Positions 25,140 to 38,106 are shown, counted from the stretch's first letter. The stretch: DNA of 64,000 nucleotides from Geoalkalibacter ferrihydriticus DSM 17813 (GCF_000820505.1 NZ_JWJD01000001.1:583923-647922), one strand, 5' to 3'. Program-made: numbers and translations. Notes: generated by a model from the letters alone, not told the origin.

Positions 25140-25156
25140 GCCTCGACAGACCGTAT

Positions 25157-25894
25157 TCAGCCGGCGGCGACTTCCATACCGCGACTCTTTATTTCTTTGA
25201 CCCGCAGGGTGCAGGCGGGCTCATGGATTTCCACCGTGAGGATCAGAGGAAGGTGTGGTGCGGCACAACGCGCCAGTCGAGAACGACCGATGTGGGACTC
25301 AAGCACCTCGATTTTGCCCTTGAGGTAGGCGCGGTCACGGCCGATCAGAGGAAAGCGCGCCGGATAGGTGGCTGACCACAGAGGCCGCCGCGCCTGGCGC
25401 AGGTGAATATTGAGTTCAAGATTGGCCAGGGTCCAGACGATATCGCCGAAGTCGCCCACTATCAGGGCGGGACACACCAGAGCGTCATCCCCGAGAAGAT
25501 CGCGACTGAGAAGATTCTGCACTTGTCGACCACGCCGCAGTCCGCTTTTTAGAAGCAGGTTAAATAGATGCAGTCGCTTGCCGCGCACATCGGCATCGCC
25601 GCGCAAGCAGCTACCCCCATCGCCGAGATCGTATTCACGCAATCCGGCCAGGGGAAAATAGGAGAGAAAAGCATTGCAACCCCGCCGGCCCTTGGAGTAA
25701 GCCGTCATTCCCAGGCGTTTTTCAAGTTGCTGCAAGTGGTCGCATGCCGAGTCCGCGTCGATATTCTGCACGGCGACGATGTCGGGGCACCCTTCGGCAA
25801 TCACCTCGGCAACGCGCCCAGGATCGCTGCGGCCATCGCTGCCACGACAGGAACCGACCTGGTAAGTCATGATGCGAACACGGCTCACAGACAT
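25157..25894 (-). CDS. Endonuclease/exonuclease/phosphatase-fold protein, probably inactive
   Basis: 245 residues from ATG 25894 with GGGGGAG 10 nt upstream. The overall pattern is that of the EEP superfamily: RIMTYQVGSCRGSDGRSDPGRVAEVIA, PDIVAVQNIDA, GCNAFLSYFPL, LIVGDFGDIVWTL and a terminal RCAAPHLPLILTVEI. However, residues that usually bind metal or do catalysis are changed: Asn of TYN is Gln12, Glu of LQEVD is Asn44, the Asn of GDFN is Gly, and the final Asp-His (SDHLP) is Pro-His. A catalytic role is therefore doubtful; it may be a binding protein. It is 40 bp upstream of polX on the same strand, so it may share its transcript. Confidence 0.75.
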   Translation of the reverse strand: MSVSRVRIMTYQVGSCRGSDGRSDPGRVAEVIAEGCPDIVAVQNIDADSACDHLQQLEKRLGMTAYSKGRRGCNAFLSYFPLAGLREYDLGDGGSCLRGDADVRGKRLHLFNLLLKSGLRRGRQVQNLLSRDLLGDDALVCPALIVGDFGDIVWTLANLELNIHLRQARRPLWSATYPARFPLIGRDRAYLKGKIEVLESHIGRSRLARCAAPHLPLILTVEIHEPACTLRVKEIKSRGMEVAAG

Positions 25895-26035
25895 TCTTCG
25901 CTGACTCCCCCTGGTAAGCAGGCACGCCGAGGCATTTTTTCGGAAAATCAGGACACGGACAAGCACCTGAAATTATAGATTATAATTGATTGAGAGTAAA
26001 AGGCCAGAGGTTCAGGTGTCTTGTTGAGAAATTAT

Positions 26036-26073
26036 GACAAAAAAGGCGGATCGCCGCTGAAGGGATCCGCCTT
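26036..26073 (-). terminator. Intrinsic terminator after the cyclophilin gene
   Basis: AAGGCGGATC (26043-26052) and GATCCGCCTT (26064-26073) form a 10-bp stem, followed on the minus strand by TTTT. It closes the run TPR protein-gpsA-cyclophilin. Confidence 0.85.
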
Positions 26074-26092
26074 GGGTGACTGGAACATGAAA

Positions 26093-26602
26093 TCAGGGGG
26101 TGCTTTTGAGGGTAAGTTTATTCATGAGGTCGCCGGCTTGGATTTTCTCGACCACGTCCATTCCCTCCACGACTTGGCCAAAAATGGTGTAGTCTCCGTC
26201 CAGATGAGGCTGGGGACCCAGGCAGATATAGAATTGAGAACCCGAGGAACGCCGCTCTGGGTTGACGCGGTCGCCCTTGCGCGCGGTAGCGACGGCACCG
26301 GAGCGATGCTTGAGACTCGCATGAATTTCTGCCGGCAGGTCGTAGCCGGGGCCACCCGTGCCGTTGCCCAGAGGGTCGCCCCCTTGGACGACAAAGCCCG
26401 GCACCACGCGATGAAAACTCAGTCCGTCGTAAAATCCTTCCTCCACAAGCTTGCGAAAATTCGCCACGGTCTTCGGTGCCTTGTCCGCGTAAAGCTCAAT
26501 GTGGATGTCTCCCCGATCGGTATTGATCACGGCGATCTCGCCGGCCGACGCCGGCATGACAAAAATCATCAGTAGCAACAAAGCGGCAAACAGTTGGCGC
26601 AT
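26093..26602 (-). CDS. Periplasmic cyclophilin-type peptidyl-prolyl isomerase
   Basis: 169 residues. Signal peptide MRQLFAALLLLMIFVMPASA with cleavage before GEIAV. The cyclophilin core is complete for the short bacterial type: FYDGLSFHRVVPGFVVQGGDP (catalytic Arg), GTGGPGYDLPAEI, SSGSQFYICLGPQPHLDGDYTIFGQVVEGMDVV. It catalyses cis-trans isomerisation of Xaa-Pro bonds, here during folding of exported proteins. It lies 23 bp downstream of gpsA and is followed by a strong terminator. Confidence 0.93.
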   Translation of the reverse strand: MRQLFAALLLLMIFVMPASAGEIAVINTDRGDIHIELYADKAPKTVANFRKLVEEGFYDGLSFHRVVPGFVVQGGDPLGNGTGGPGYDLPAEIHASLKHRSGAVATARKGDRVNPERRSSGSQFYICLGPQPHLDGDYTIFGQVVEGMDVVEKIQAGDLMNKLTLKSTP

Positions 26603-26625
26603 GAAAGCTCCTTTTCTTGTCGAGT

Positions 26626-27627
26626 TTAAACGTTTTCAGCCTTGAGATCGCGCGCCATGAGGTCGATGACGGCCTGCCGCGGATCCTTGTCTTCATAAAG
26701 AATAAGATACATCTGTTCGGTAATGGGCACCTCAACACCAAGTTTTTGCGCCAGACGATAGGTCGCAAGGCTGGTTTTGACGCCTTCGGCCACCATCTTC
26801 ATGCCGGAGAGAATTTCCTTAAGCTTGCGTCCGCGCCCCAGTTCGATGCCGACGCTGCGGTTACGCGAAAGATCGCCGGTACAGGTCAAAACCAAATCCC
26901 CCATCCCGGCCAATCCGGCAAAAGTAGCCGCCTGCGCACCCTTGGCCAGACCCAGGCGCGTCATTTCGGCCAATCCTCGGGTAATCAGCGCCGCGCGACT
27001 GTTATAGCCGAAGCCCAACCCGTCGGAGACCCCGGCAGCCAGGGCGATGACGTTTTTCAGGGCACCGCCGAGTTCGACCCCCATGATATCGGTATTGGTG
27101 TAGGTGCGAAAAGTATCGGTGCTGACCACCTCCTGCACCAGACGGGCGGTTTCCAGATCGCGGCCGGCCACCACCACCGCAGTCGGCATGCCGGCCGCGA
27201 CTTCTTTGGCAAACGAAGGTCCGGAAAGAAAGGTTAGGCGCGAGTGCAAAGCCCTGGGAAGGGTTTCCTCCAGAACCTCGGACATGGTTCGCAGCGTTTC
27301 GGTTTCAATGCCTTTGGAGGCACTCACCACCAGGGTGCCTGGCGAAATGTGCGGCCCGGCCTGCAGCATGAGGGCGTGCATGACTTGGGAGGGCGGCACC
27401 AGCAGCAGCAGATCCTTACCCGTCACGGTCTGGGCGAGATCAGCGCTGAAAGAAAGATTTGCGGCCAGTTCGACTTTGGGCAGAAACAGGTCGTTCTCGC
27501 GGTTTTGTGTCATGCGCGCGACCAGGTCAGCCTCATAGGCCCAGAGAGTCACCGCATAGCCCTTGCGGGCCAGCAGATCGGCCAGAGTGGTGCCCCAGCT
27601 TCCGGCACCGATGACTCCAATTTTCAT
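26626..27627 (-). CDS. gpsA: Glycerol-3-phosphate dehydrogenase [NAD(P)+]
   Basis: 333 residues from ATG 27627 (MKIGVIGAGSWGTTLADLLA), with GAGG 9 nt upstream; an upstream extension is not needed. The Rossmann motif GAGSWG, LLLLVPPSQVMHAL, SASKGIE, FLSGPSFAKEVAAGMPTAVV, the catalytic Lys in GGALKNVIALAAGVSDGL and the AGMGDLVLTCTGDLSRNR loop are all in place. It makes sn-glycerol 3-phosphate from dihydroxyacetone phosphate for membrane lipid synthesis. It follows the TPR-protein gene by 13 bp. Confidence 0.96.
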   Translation of the reverse strand: MKIGVIGAGSWGTTLADLLARKGYAVTLWAYEADLVARMTQNRENDLFLPKVELAANLSFSADLAQTVTGKDLLLLVPPSQVMHALMLQAGPHISPGTLVVSASKGIETETLRTMSEVLEETLPRALHSRLTFLSGPSFAKEVAAGMPTAVVVAGRDLETARLVQEVVSTDTFRTYTNTDIMGVELGGALKNVIALAAGVSDGLGFGYNSRAALITRGLAEMTRLGLAKGAQAATFAGLAGMGDLVLTCTGDLSRNRSVGIELGRGRKLKEILSGMKMVAEGVKTSLATYRLAQKLGVEVPITEQMYLILYEDKDPRQAVIDLMARDLKAENV

Positions 27628-27640
27628 AAGGGCTATCCTC

Positions 27641-28516
27641 TCAGATGGCGTCCTGCTTTTTTTCGATGCGCTCCTCGACCTGGATGATGCGCTGCTCGAG
27701 AACCTCGGGACGGGGGTAATGGCCACGCAGTTCTTGTAATATCTCCAGCGCCGCTACCAACTGCTCCTGCTCCTCAAGTAAGGACGCCAAGCCAAATCGC
27801 GCCTCCAAGCCATAAGGATGCTCAGGCCAAGTGGCATATACCCGCTCGAATTCTTCGGCAGCCTGCTCATATTCGCCCTCCAGCGACCAGCTGACGGCAA
27901 TGCGGTACCCCGCCTCCGGCACCAGGGAACTGTCGGGAAACAGCTTGAGCAGGCTCTCCCATTCAATTCGCGCCTGCTCGAAATTGTTCAAGCGAAAGTA
28001 GGCCTCACCAATACGATACTGGAGCTGATCGCCCTCGGCAACCCCCTGGTCGAGAAGTTTCTGGTAGGCGATCACAGCACGCCCGTAGTCTTCCAGACGG
28101 TCCATGTAAATGTCGGCTGCCAGGCGCTGCGCCCTGAGATTGAAAGGGCTGTCAGGATAATTTTTTTCCACCAGCAGGAAGGTGAGGAGCGCATCCTGAT
28201 CCTTCTTGAGGTAGAGGTGCTGGACTTCACCGAGGCGAAACAAGGCTTCATCCGCACGATTAAAATCGGGATGTTGCCTTGTCAAAGTCTGTAACAGGTG
28301 CGCCGCCTCGGCGTAATTCTTTTCAATCAGTAACCCTTGTGCGCGTTCAAATTTTCGCTCGATGAAATTTTCCTGGTGAGAATAATACCAGCCGCCGCCG
28401 GCCAACGCTGCGATAAGCAACGCCGCCGGTAACAGCAACCAGCGCTTATTCGTCTTGCGGCGGCGCTTCAATTCCTCCTTCAATATCTGCTTCTTCAATT
28501 TCCGAATCGATTTCAT
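27641..28516 (-). CDS. Membrane-anchored TPR protein overlapping gyrA
   Basis: 291 residues from ATG 28516, with AAGG 9 nt upstream; ATG 28525 is an alternative. A very basic N-terminus ([20 protein letters not shown]) precedes one membrane helix ([20 protein letters not shown], about residues 26-45). The rest is outside the membrane and consists of tetratricopeptide repeats ([59 protein letters not shown]). It may organise an envelope complex, similar to YfgM/BamD-like TPR proteins, but no exact family is claimed. The first 71 nt lie inside the end of gyrA in another frame, so it is probably translated from the gyrA message. gpsA follows after 13 bp. Confidence 0.85.
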   Translation of the reverse strand: MKSIRKLKKQILKEELKRRRKTNKRWLLLPAALLIAALAGGGWYYSHQENFIERKFERAQGLLIEKNYAEAAHLLQTLTRQHPDFNRADEALFRLGEVQHLYLKKDQDALLTFLLVEKNYPDSPFNLRAQRLAADIYMDRLEDYGRAVIAYQKLLDQGVAEGDQLQYRIGEAYFRLNNFEQARIEWESLLKLFPDSSLVPEAGYRIAVSWSLEGEYEQAAEEFERVYATWPEHPYGLEARFGLASLLEEQEQLVAALEILQELRGHYPRPEVLEQRIIQVEERIEKKQDAI

Positions 28517-30959
28517 TTTCCTCATCCTTCTCCGCCAGCTTGGCCACCGCTACCACCCGTTCGCCGGGTTCGAGCACCATAAGGCGCACGCCCTGGGTGT
28601 TACGACCGATCACCGAGAGGTGACCGACCGAAGTGCGCAGCACTTTGCCGCGGTCGGTAATGAACATCAGATCCGAATCTTCCTCGCAGAGCTTGATGTC
28701 AACCACCTTACCGTTGCGCTCCGAGGTCTTGATGGTGATGATGCCCTTGCCGCCGCGGCTCTGCACCCGGTATTCATCCAGGTTGGTGCGCTTGCCGTAG
28801 CCATTCTCGGTGACGGTGACCAGGGTCGCGGCGGTGGCGTCGGTCACGGTCTCCATGCCGATCACCAGATCGTCGCCTTCGAGCATCATGCCGCGTACCC
28901 CGCGCGCGGTGCGGCCCATGGGGCGGGCGTCGGCCTCTGGAAAGCGGATGGATTTGCCGGTGCGGCTGGCCAGGATGATGTCCTGACTGCCGTCGGTGAG
29001 ACGCGCGGCGATCAGCCGATCACCTTCGTCGATGGTCAGGGCGATAATCCCACCGGCACGCGGATTGGAGTAGGCCATGAGGTCGGTCTTTTTTACCGTG
29101 CCCTTTTGTGTGGCGGTGATGATGTAGCGGCCCTCTTCGAACCCCTTTACCGGCAGCACCGTCATGACCTGTTCGCCGGCGGCGAGATTGAGCAGATTGA
29201 CGATGGCCTTACCGCGCGCGGCACGTCCCCCTTGGGGAATTTCGTGAACCTTGAGCCAGTAAACCTTGCCCTGGTCGGTAAAAATCAGGATGAAGCTGTG
29301 CGTCGAGGCAATGAAGAGTTTTTCAACAAAATCCTCTTCCTTGGGACGCATGCCGGTCTTACCCTTACCGCCGCGCCGCTGCGCGCGATACAGGGACACG
29401 GCATTGCGCTTGATGTAGCCCGAATGGGACACAGTCACCACCATGTCCTCTTCAACGATAAGATCCTCAAGGGAAAGTTCACCGGTGCGCGCAACGATTT
29501 CGGTGCGCCGGGGGTTGGCGAATTTCTCTTTGATTTCGAGCAGTTCACCGCGAATTATTTTAAGAATTTCAACTTCGCTGGCAAGAATTTCCTTGAGGCG
29601 CGCAATCAGCGCCAGCACCTCCTGGTACTCGGCGATAATCTTGTCGCGCTCCAGGCCGGTAAGGCGATGCAAACGCATCTCGAGAATTGCCTGAGCCTGC
29701 AGATCGCTGAATGAAAAACGTGCAATCAGACGCTCCTTGGCTTCCGCCGGACTTGCCGAAGCCTTGATGATGGCGATCACTTCATCGAGGTTTTCGAGAG
29801 CGATTTTGAGGCCTTCGAGAATATGGGCGCGCGCTTCGGCTTTTTTCAGCTCAAAGATACAACGTCGCGTCACCACCTCCTTGCGATGGTCAACGAACAG
29901 GTCGAGCATGCGGCGCAGATCGAGAACCTGCGGTTGTCCGTTGACAATGGCAAGCATGATGATGCCGAAAGACGATTGCATGGCCGTCATTTTGTAGAGC
30001 TGATTGAGAATGACGCCTGGGATCACGTCTTTTTTCAGCTCGATGACAACCCGCAGACCGTCGCGGTCGGATTCGTCGCGCAGATCGGAAATGCCTTCGA
30101 TTTTTTTATCCTTGACCAACTCGGCTATTTTTTCGATGAGCCGGGACTTATTCACCTGGTAAGGGATTTCGGTGATGATGATCGCCTCGCGGCCGGTACG
30201 CTTGTCCACCTCGACCAGGGCGCGGGCACGCATATGGATGATGCCACGTCCGCTGCGATAGGCCTCGCGGATTCCCTCGAGGCCGAAAATAAAGCCGGCG
30301 GTGGGAAAATCGGGACCGGGAATGATCTCCATCAGCTCGTCGATGCGCAACCGCGGATCGTCGATGACGGCCACCAGAGCATCAATGACCTCGCCCAGAT
30401 TGTGCGGCGGAATTTTTGTCGCCATGCCGACGGCGATCCCTTCAGAGCCGTTGACCAGCAAATTGGGAAACTTGGCCGGAAGGACCAGGGGTTCATGCAT
30501 TGATTCATCGTAGTTGGGCCCGAAATCGACAGTTTCCTTTTCGATGTCGGCAAGCAACTCCGACGCCAGACGCGCCATGCGCACCTCGGTGTAACGCATG
30601 GCCGCTGCCGAATCGCCATCAATGGAACCAAAGTTGCCCTGGCCGTCGACGAGAGGATGACGCATGGAGAAATCCTGCGCCATGCGCACGATGGTGTCAT
30701 AGACCGCCGAATCGCCGTGGGGGTGATACTTACCAATGACGTCACCGACGACGCGGGCGGACTTCTTGTAGGGCTTGTTCCACTCGTTGCCAAGGTCATG
30801 CATGGCAAACAGCACCCGCCGATGCACGGGCTTGAGCCCATCGCGTACGTCGGGTAGAGCGCGGCCGATGATGACACTCATGGCGTAGTCCATGTAGGAC
30901 TTGCGCATTTCGTCTTCGATATTGACCGTGAATTTATTAGGCGGTTGAGGCTCCAGCAT
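28446..30959 (-). CDS. gyrA: DNA gyrase subunit A
   Basis: 837 residues. N-terminal breakage-reunion domain with the quinolone-region [19 protein letters not shown] (Ser and Asp at the usual resistance positions are wild type) and the catalytic Tyr in [14 protein letters not shown]; the C-terminal pinwheel carries the GyrA box QRRGGKG, which marks it as gyrase and not topoisomerase IV. It ends in a strongly acidic tail ([17 protein letters not shown]). Introduces negative supercoils with GyrB. It follows gyrB by 21 bp, and its last 71 nt overlap the TPR gene. Confidence 0.97.
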   Translation of the reverse strand: MLEPQPPNKFTVNIEDEMRKSYMDYAMSVIIGRALPDVRDGLKPVHRRVLFAMHDLGNEWNKPYKKSARVVGDVIGKYHPHGDSAVYDTIVRMAQDFSMRHPLVDGQGNFGSIDGDSAAAMRYTEVRMARLASELLADIEKETVDFGPNYDESMHEPLVLPAKFPNLLVNGSEGIAVGMATKIPPHNLGEVIDALVAVIDDPRLRIDELMEIIPGPDFPTAGFIFGLEGIREAYRSGRGIIHMRARALVEVDKRTGREAIIITEIPYQVNKSRLIEKIAELVKDKKIEGISDLRDESDRDGLRVVIELKKDVIPGVILNQLYKMTAMQSSFGIIMLAIVNGQPQVLDLRRMLDLFVDHRKEVVTRRCIFELKKAEARAHILEGLKIALENLDEVIAIIKASASPAEAKERLIARFSFSDLQAQAILEMRLHRLTGLERDKIIAEYQEVLALIARLKEILASEVEILKIIRGELLEIKEKFANPRRTEIVARTGELSLEDLIVEEDMVVTVSHSGYIKRNAVSLYRAQRRGGKGKTGMRPKEEDFVEKLFIASTHSFILIFTDQGKVYWLKVHEIPQGGRAARGKAIVNLLNLAAGEQVMTVLPVKGFEEGRYIITATQKGTVKKTDLMAYSNPRAGGIIALTIDEGDRLIAARLTDGSQDIILASRTGKSIRFPEADARPMGRTARGVRGMMLEGDDLVIGMETVTDATAATLVTVTENGYGKRTNLDEYRVQSRGGKGIITIKTSERNGKVVDIKLCEEDSDLMFITDRGKVLRTSVGHLSVIGRNTQGVRLMVLEPGERVVAVAKLAEKDEENEIDSEIEEADIEGGIEAPPQDE

Positions 30960-30980
30960 GAGTCGTCATTCCTTGAAAAT

Positions 30981-34473
<3,493 letters not shown>

Positions 34474-34493
34474 AGCAGGGAACAAATTCAAAA

Positions 34494-34520
34494 AAAAAGC
34501 CTTTTAATAAAAGGCTTTTT
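34494..34520 (-). terminator. Intrinsic terminator/attenuator between dnaN and recF
   Basis: AAAAAGCCTTTTA (34494-34506) and its reverse complement (34508-34520) form a hairpin followed on the minus strand by a run of nine T in total; the other strand also has T5. It sits 21 bp after the dnaN stop and about 20 nt before the recF ATG. Confidence 0.85.
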
Positions 34521-34541
34521 CCCTTTCCAGGAAAATCGTCA

Positions 34542-35660
34542 TTATAGACGCATCGGCATGATGACTGCCAAATAATTTTTTGCATTTCCCGGGGTAATCA
34601 GGCCGGGGGAAATATTGTCCTTAATTTTAAAAAGAATTTTTTCCTCGTCGTTGGCCTGAAGAATGTCGGTCAAATAGCGGGCGTTAAATCCCAGGGCAAT
34701 TTCAGGTCCTTGATAAGAAATTTCCATTTCTTCGCGGGCATCGCCGAGTTCCGGGTTGGATGAAGATATTTCAAGAAAGTCTTGCTTGAAAGATACTTTT
34801 ATGCCTCGGGATTTTTCGCTGGCCAGGGTAGACATGCGACGTAAAGCATGACAAAAATTTTCGGCTGGAATTTCGGCGATCAAATCGTTGGTTTTGGGGA
34901 TGACGCGCTCGTAATCCGGAAATTGTCCATCAACCAAACGCATAAGGATAGTCGTTGTGCCTTTGGTGATGACCGCACTGTTTTCACGGAAGCTCAGCTG
35001 AATGTCAGCTTCTCCCTCTTCTGCGAGTTTTCGCAGTTCGTTAATACCTTTGCGCGGGAAAATGATGCCTTTGCGCAACTCCTGGCATTCGCTCACTGGA
35101 ATTTGGCAACCGATTTTGGTTAGACGGTGACCGTCAGTAGCTACCAGAAACAGGTTCGGACCTGAATCGGTCTCCTCATAACGAAAAAACAAGCCGTTTA
35201 AATTATATTTGGTTTCATCCGTGGACATGGCAAATGCTGTTTTTTCAATCATCCCTGCTAGTTCCGCGCTTTTGAGAATAACCGGCTCACTCTGGTCGGT
35301 TTTAGGAAAATGGGGGAATTCTTCCGGGGAGAGACCTACGAGATTAAATAGGGCTTTGCCGCAGCGGATTTCAATCCAGCAGTTATCCTTTGCCTTGAAG
35401 GATATTTCACCTTCGGGTAATTCACGGATAATTTCGAAAAGTTTTTTTGCCGAAACCGTGATGCGACCAGGCGCTTCAATTTGAGCGGGATAATAGGCCT
35501 TCATACCGACTTCCAGGTCGGTGGCTGTCAGACAGACAGTTTCTTCCCCTGCCTCAATAAGGACATTGGCCAGAACCGGGATGGTATTTTTACGCTCGAC
35601 GATTCCTTGAACTTTGGCCAGTCCCTTGAGAAAAACCTGTTTTTCAATTTTAAAATTCAT
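34542..35660 (-). CDS. dnaN: DNA polymerase III sliding clamp (beta subunit)
   Basis: 372 residues from ATG 35660 (MNFKIEKQVFLKGLAKVQGIVERKNTIPVL), with AAAGGAG 8 nt upstream. Three repeated clamp domains are visible, with typical LTATDLEVGMKAYYPA, FSMSTDETKYNLNGLFFR-like (here AFAMSTDETKYNLNGLFFR), VATDGHRL and the C-terminal VIMPMRL, which contributes to the partner-binding pocket. The dimeric ring holds polymerases and repair enzymes on DNA. It is 240 bp downstream of dnaA, with a DnaA-box cluster between them. Confidence 0.97.
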   Translation of the reverse strand: MNFKIEKQVFLKGLAKVQGIVERKNTIPVLANVLIEAGEETVCLTATDLEVGMKAYYPAQIEAPGRITVSAKKLFEIIRELPEGEISFKAKDNCWIEIRCGKALFNLVGLSPEEFPHFPKTDQSEPVILKSAELAGMIEKTAFAMSTDETKYNLNGLFFRYEETDSGPNLFLVATDGHRLTKIGCQIPVSECQELRKGIIFPRKGINELRKLAEEGEADIQLSFRENSAVITKGTTTILMRLVDGQFPDYERVIPKTNDLIAEIPAENFCHALRRMSTLASEKSRGIKVSFKQDFLEISSSNPELGDAREEMEISYQGPEIALGFNARYLTDILQANDEEKILFKIKDNISPGLITPGNAKNYLAVIMPMRL

Positions 35661-35899
35661 GGAAGAACTCCTTTTCACAGGACCTATCTGGTTCTATGGT
35701 TTTAAAAGTCTTTTCATAGTAGTAATAGTACATGGACGTTGATTCGTGGATAACCACCTTAACCTATTGAAACTAATATAAAAAAAATGTTGGGAAGAAT
35801 GTTTTTCGGCTGTGGAGCCAAAGCCTTTTTTTGGGGATAAGATGGCCACTGGTGTTATCCCCCGAGTTATTGAGAGGGTTACGCACAACTTATCCATCC
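35661..35899. other. dnaA-dnaN intergenic region with four DnaA-box-like sites
   Basis: No gene. Near-consensus DnaA boxes are TTATCCACG (35753-35745, minus), TTATCCCCA (35840-35832, minus), TTATCCCCC (35855-35863, plus) and TTATCCATC (35890-35898, plus). The rest is AT-rich (for example the A/T stretch at 35775-35790). This may be part of a bipartite origin around dnaA, or a DnaA-controlled dnaN promoter. Confidence 0.55.
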
Positions 35900-37258
35900 T
35901 TATCGCGTCAGATTATTTTTTAAGGTGGTGATGACGGCGCGCAACTGAAAATCGTCTTCTTGACACCTATCAATTTTTTTAATGGCATGAATGATAGTCG
36001 AGTGATCTTTACCGCCGAAGCGCTCGCCGATTTCGGGAAAAGAAAGTGACGTTAGGTTGCGCGCTAGATACATGGCTATTTGGCGTGGCAGGACCAGAGC
36101 CTTGAGCCTTTTTGGAGATTTAAGATCGGCCATTTTTATATTGAAATGCGCGGCCACGGTTTTTTGGATTTCTTCCACCGTCAATTCTTTGTTTTTCTCC
36201 ACCAGAATATCTTTGAGTACCTCACGTGCCATCTCCAGGGTGATGGACGTCGAAGTAAGGCTGGCGTAGGCGCCCAAGCGAATGAGAAAACCTTCGAGTT
36301 CCCGGACGTTGCTGGTAACTGAGTTGGATAGAAAATAAGCAACATCCTCTGGAAGAGGTATGGCGTTTTTTTCGGCTTTCATTTTTAAAATGGCTTGTTT
36401 TGTTTCGACGTCCGGTGCCTGGATATCGGCAATCAGTCCCCATTCGAAGCGGGAACGAAGGCGTTCCTCCAACCCCGGTATGTCCTTGGGAAATTTATCT
36501 GAGGTTACGACAATTTGTTTATGGGCCTCATATAAGGCATTGAACGTATGGAAAAATTCTTCTTGGGTGCGTTCCTTGCCGGCGATAAATTGCACATCAT
36601 CGATAAGAAGAACATCCATGGATCTGAATTTATTGCGAAATTCATCCATACGCGCATAGCGTAGAGAATTGATTAATTCGTTCATGAATTTTTCAGAGGC
36701 ATAGTAACAAACCCGCATATCCGGATTTTTTTTCAGGATAGCGTTGCCTATGGCATTGACCAGATGGGTCTTTCCCAGACCAACTCCTCCATAGATGAAT
36801 AGCGGATTATAGGTCGTTGCGGGGTTATTGGCCACGGCCATGGCGGCAGCATGGGCAAACTGATTCGATGATCCGGAAACAAAATCATTGAAAACATAAC
36901 GCGGATTAAGATTGGATGGAAAAAATTCAGGTTTCTTCTGGGGAAATATTTCCTTTTCAACCGGCGCGGAAAAATTCTGATTTGCATCACTCTCCGCAGG
37001 AGTACCTATCGCGTTTTCCGGCTTGCCTACTTCGAGGACAACGTGATAATCAACGGCTCCCATGGTGGAAAGGGCTTGTTCAATCCGTGAGGCATAGTTA
37101 TCTCTGATCCAATCAAGGAAAAATCGATTGGGTACCTGAAGAAACACCGTGGATTTTTCGACCCGGATAAAGTGTATGGGCTTGATCCACGTTGAAAACA
37201 GCTGCGGGCTGATAATTTCTTTAAGATGTTCGAGTGTTTCTTGCCAGAGTCTGTCCAT
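35900..37258 (-). CDS. dnaA: Chromosomal replication initiator DnaA
   Basis: 452 residues. Domain I (LWQETLEHLKEIISPQLFSTWIKPIHF), a short linker domain II (about residues 85-110), domain III AAA+ with FIYGGVGLGKTHLVNAIGN (Walker A), VLLIDDVQFIAGKERTQEEFFHTF (Walker B) and domain IV with the DNA-binding signature GGKDHSTIIHAIKKI. It binds DnaA boxes and melts the origin. It is transcribed leftward, away from the rpmH operon; its promoter should lie in the AT-rich 37259-37500 interval. Confidence 0.98.
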   Translation of the reverse strand: MDRLWQETLEHLKEIISPQLFSTWIKPIHFIRVEKSTVFLQVPNRFFLDWIRDNYASRIEQALSTMGAVDYHVVLEVGKPENAIGTPAESDANQNFSAPVEKEIFPQKKPEFFPSNLNPRYVFNDFVSGSSNQFAHAAAMAVANNPATTYNPLFIYGGVGLGKTHLVNAIGNAILKKNPDMRVCYYASEKFMNELINSLRYARMDEFRNKFRSMDVLLIDDVQFIAGKERTQEEFFHTFNALYEAHKQIVVTSDKFPKDIPGLEERLRSRFEWGLIADIQAPDVETKQAILKMKAEKNAIPLPEDVAYFLSNSVTSNVRELEGFLIRLGAYASLTSTSITLEMAREVLKDILVEKNKELTVEEIQKTVAAHFNIKMADLKSPKRLKALVLPRQIAMYLARNLTSLSFPEIGERFGGKDHSTIIHAIKKIDRCQEDDFQLRAVITTLKNNLTR

Positions 37259-37500
37259 AAATCACTATTTAAAGATGAAAAGTTATTATTAATCTTTGAA
37301 AAAAAGCAGCTCACCAGACCTGCGGTTGCTCACAGGATATCCACACTTGTGGAAAACCTTCAAATTTATCTAAAATCACTATTTTCCAAGGCAAAATCAA
37401 GTCTGCAAAATTAACAGAGATAGGTAATTATTTCAAGAAATTTTCTCGAACTCCTGCCCAGGCCTCCGGGAGCGGCCAAGGGAGAGAAAAACAAAGGTTG
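37259..37500. other. Candidate oriC between dnaA and rpmH
   Basis: Non-coding, very AT-rich at 37261-37310 and 37360-37435 (candidate unwinding elements). Two one-mismatch DnaA boxes face each other 2 bp apart: ATATCCACA (37337-37345, plus) and TTTTCCACA (37356-37348, minus). Divergent dnaA and rpmH, and the change of gene direction at this point, fit a replication origin. The exact origin limits cannot be set by eye. Confidence 0.55.
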
Positions 37501-37530
37501 TTGACTTTTTTTTCAGGATATGTTTGAAAT
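37501..37530 (+). promoter_or_regulatory. Candidate promoter of the rpmH-rnpA-yidD-yidC operon
   Basis: TTGACT at 37501-37506 is a good -35; the -10 is not clear (TTGAAA at 37524 with 17-bp spacing, or TGAAAT at 37525). Position 50-80 nt ahead of rpmH is suitable. Confidence 0.35.
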
Positions 37531-37580
37531 GCTTTTTTCTACGTCTATTTTCACAGATTGCTCGAAGGAGTGCATATCCA

Positions 37581-37733
37581 ATGTCTAAACGTACCTATCA
37601 GCCGAGCCGCATCCGTCGCAAAAGAACTCATGGGTTTCGCAAGCGGATGTTGACCAGCAATGGTCAGCAGGTTATCAAGCGTCGTCGTTCCAAAGGCCGT
37701 CACCGCCTGGTGGTGGAAATTCCCAAAAAATAG
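37581..37733 (+). CDS. rpmH: 50S ribosomal protein L34
   Basis: 50 residues from ATG 37581, with AAGGAG 10 nt upstream. The strongly basic sequence [20 protein letters not shown], ending in [12 protein letters not shown], is diagnostic for L34, slightly longer than the 46-residue E. coli protein. First gene of the conserved rpmH-rnpA-yidD-yidC-mnmE order that flanks the origin in many bacteria. rnpA starts 9 nt after its stop. Confidence 0.97.
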   Translation: MSKRTYQPSRIRRKRTHGFRKRMLTSNGQQVIKRRRSKGRHRLVVEIPKK

Positions 37734-37742
37734 TTATTTTTG

Positions 37743-38096
37743 GTGAGTAAGGTTAAAAATTATCCGCTGCCCGGCGCGGCGCGCGTTAAAACAGGGAAAG
37801 AATTTGCCGAAATTCGCAGGCGGGGGCGTTTGTTTAGAACGCCCCACTTTCTTGTTTATGTGCATAAAAACGGCACGAGTCAGAGTCGTTTAGGGCTGAC
37901 TGTCAGTCGCAAAGTCGGCAATGCGGTCAAACGCAATCGGGTCAAACGTTTGCTGCGTGAATGCTATCGGATTCATTTGCAAAAGCAGATGGTTGGATAT
38001 GACCTGTCGATCATCGCGAGATCGGGAGCGCACCTTCTAAGCTTCGCACAGGTTGTACCCGAGTTGCAGGAGCGTTTGGGGGGCAAAAAAGTCTAA
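37743..38096 (+). CDS. rnpA: Ribonuclease P protein component
   Basis: 117 residues from GTG 37743 (a TTG one codon earlier is possible); no clear RBS, which suggests coupling to rpmH. Contains [29 protein letters not shown] and the RNA-binding signature [22 protein letters not shown]. It helps the RNase P RNA trim tRNA 5' ends. The rnpB RNA is not in the window. Confidence 0.95.
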   Translation: MSKVKNYPLPGAARVKTGKEFAEIRRRGRLFRTPHFLVYVHKNGTSQSRLGLTVSRKVGNAVKRNRVKRLLRECYRIHLQKQMVGYDLSIIARSGAHLLSFAQVVPELQERLGGKKV

Positions 38097-38106
38097 GGTC
38101 TTCGTC

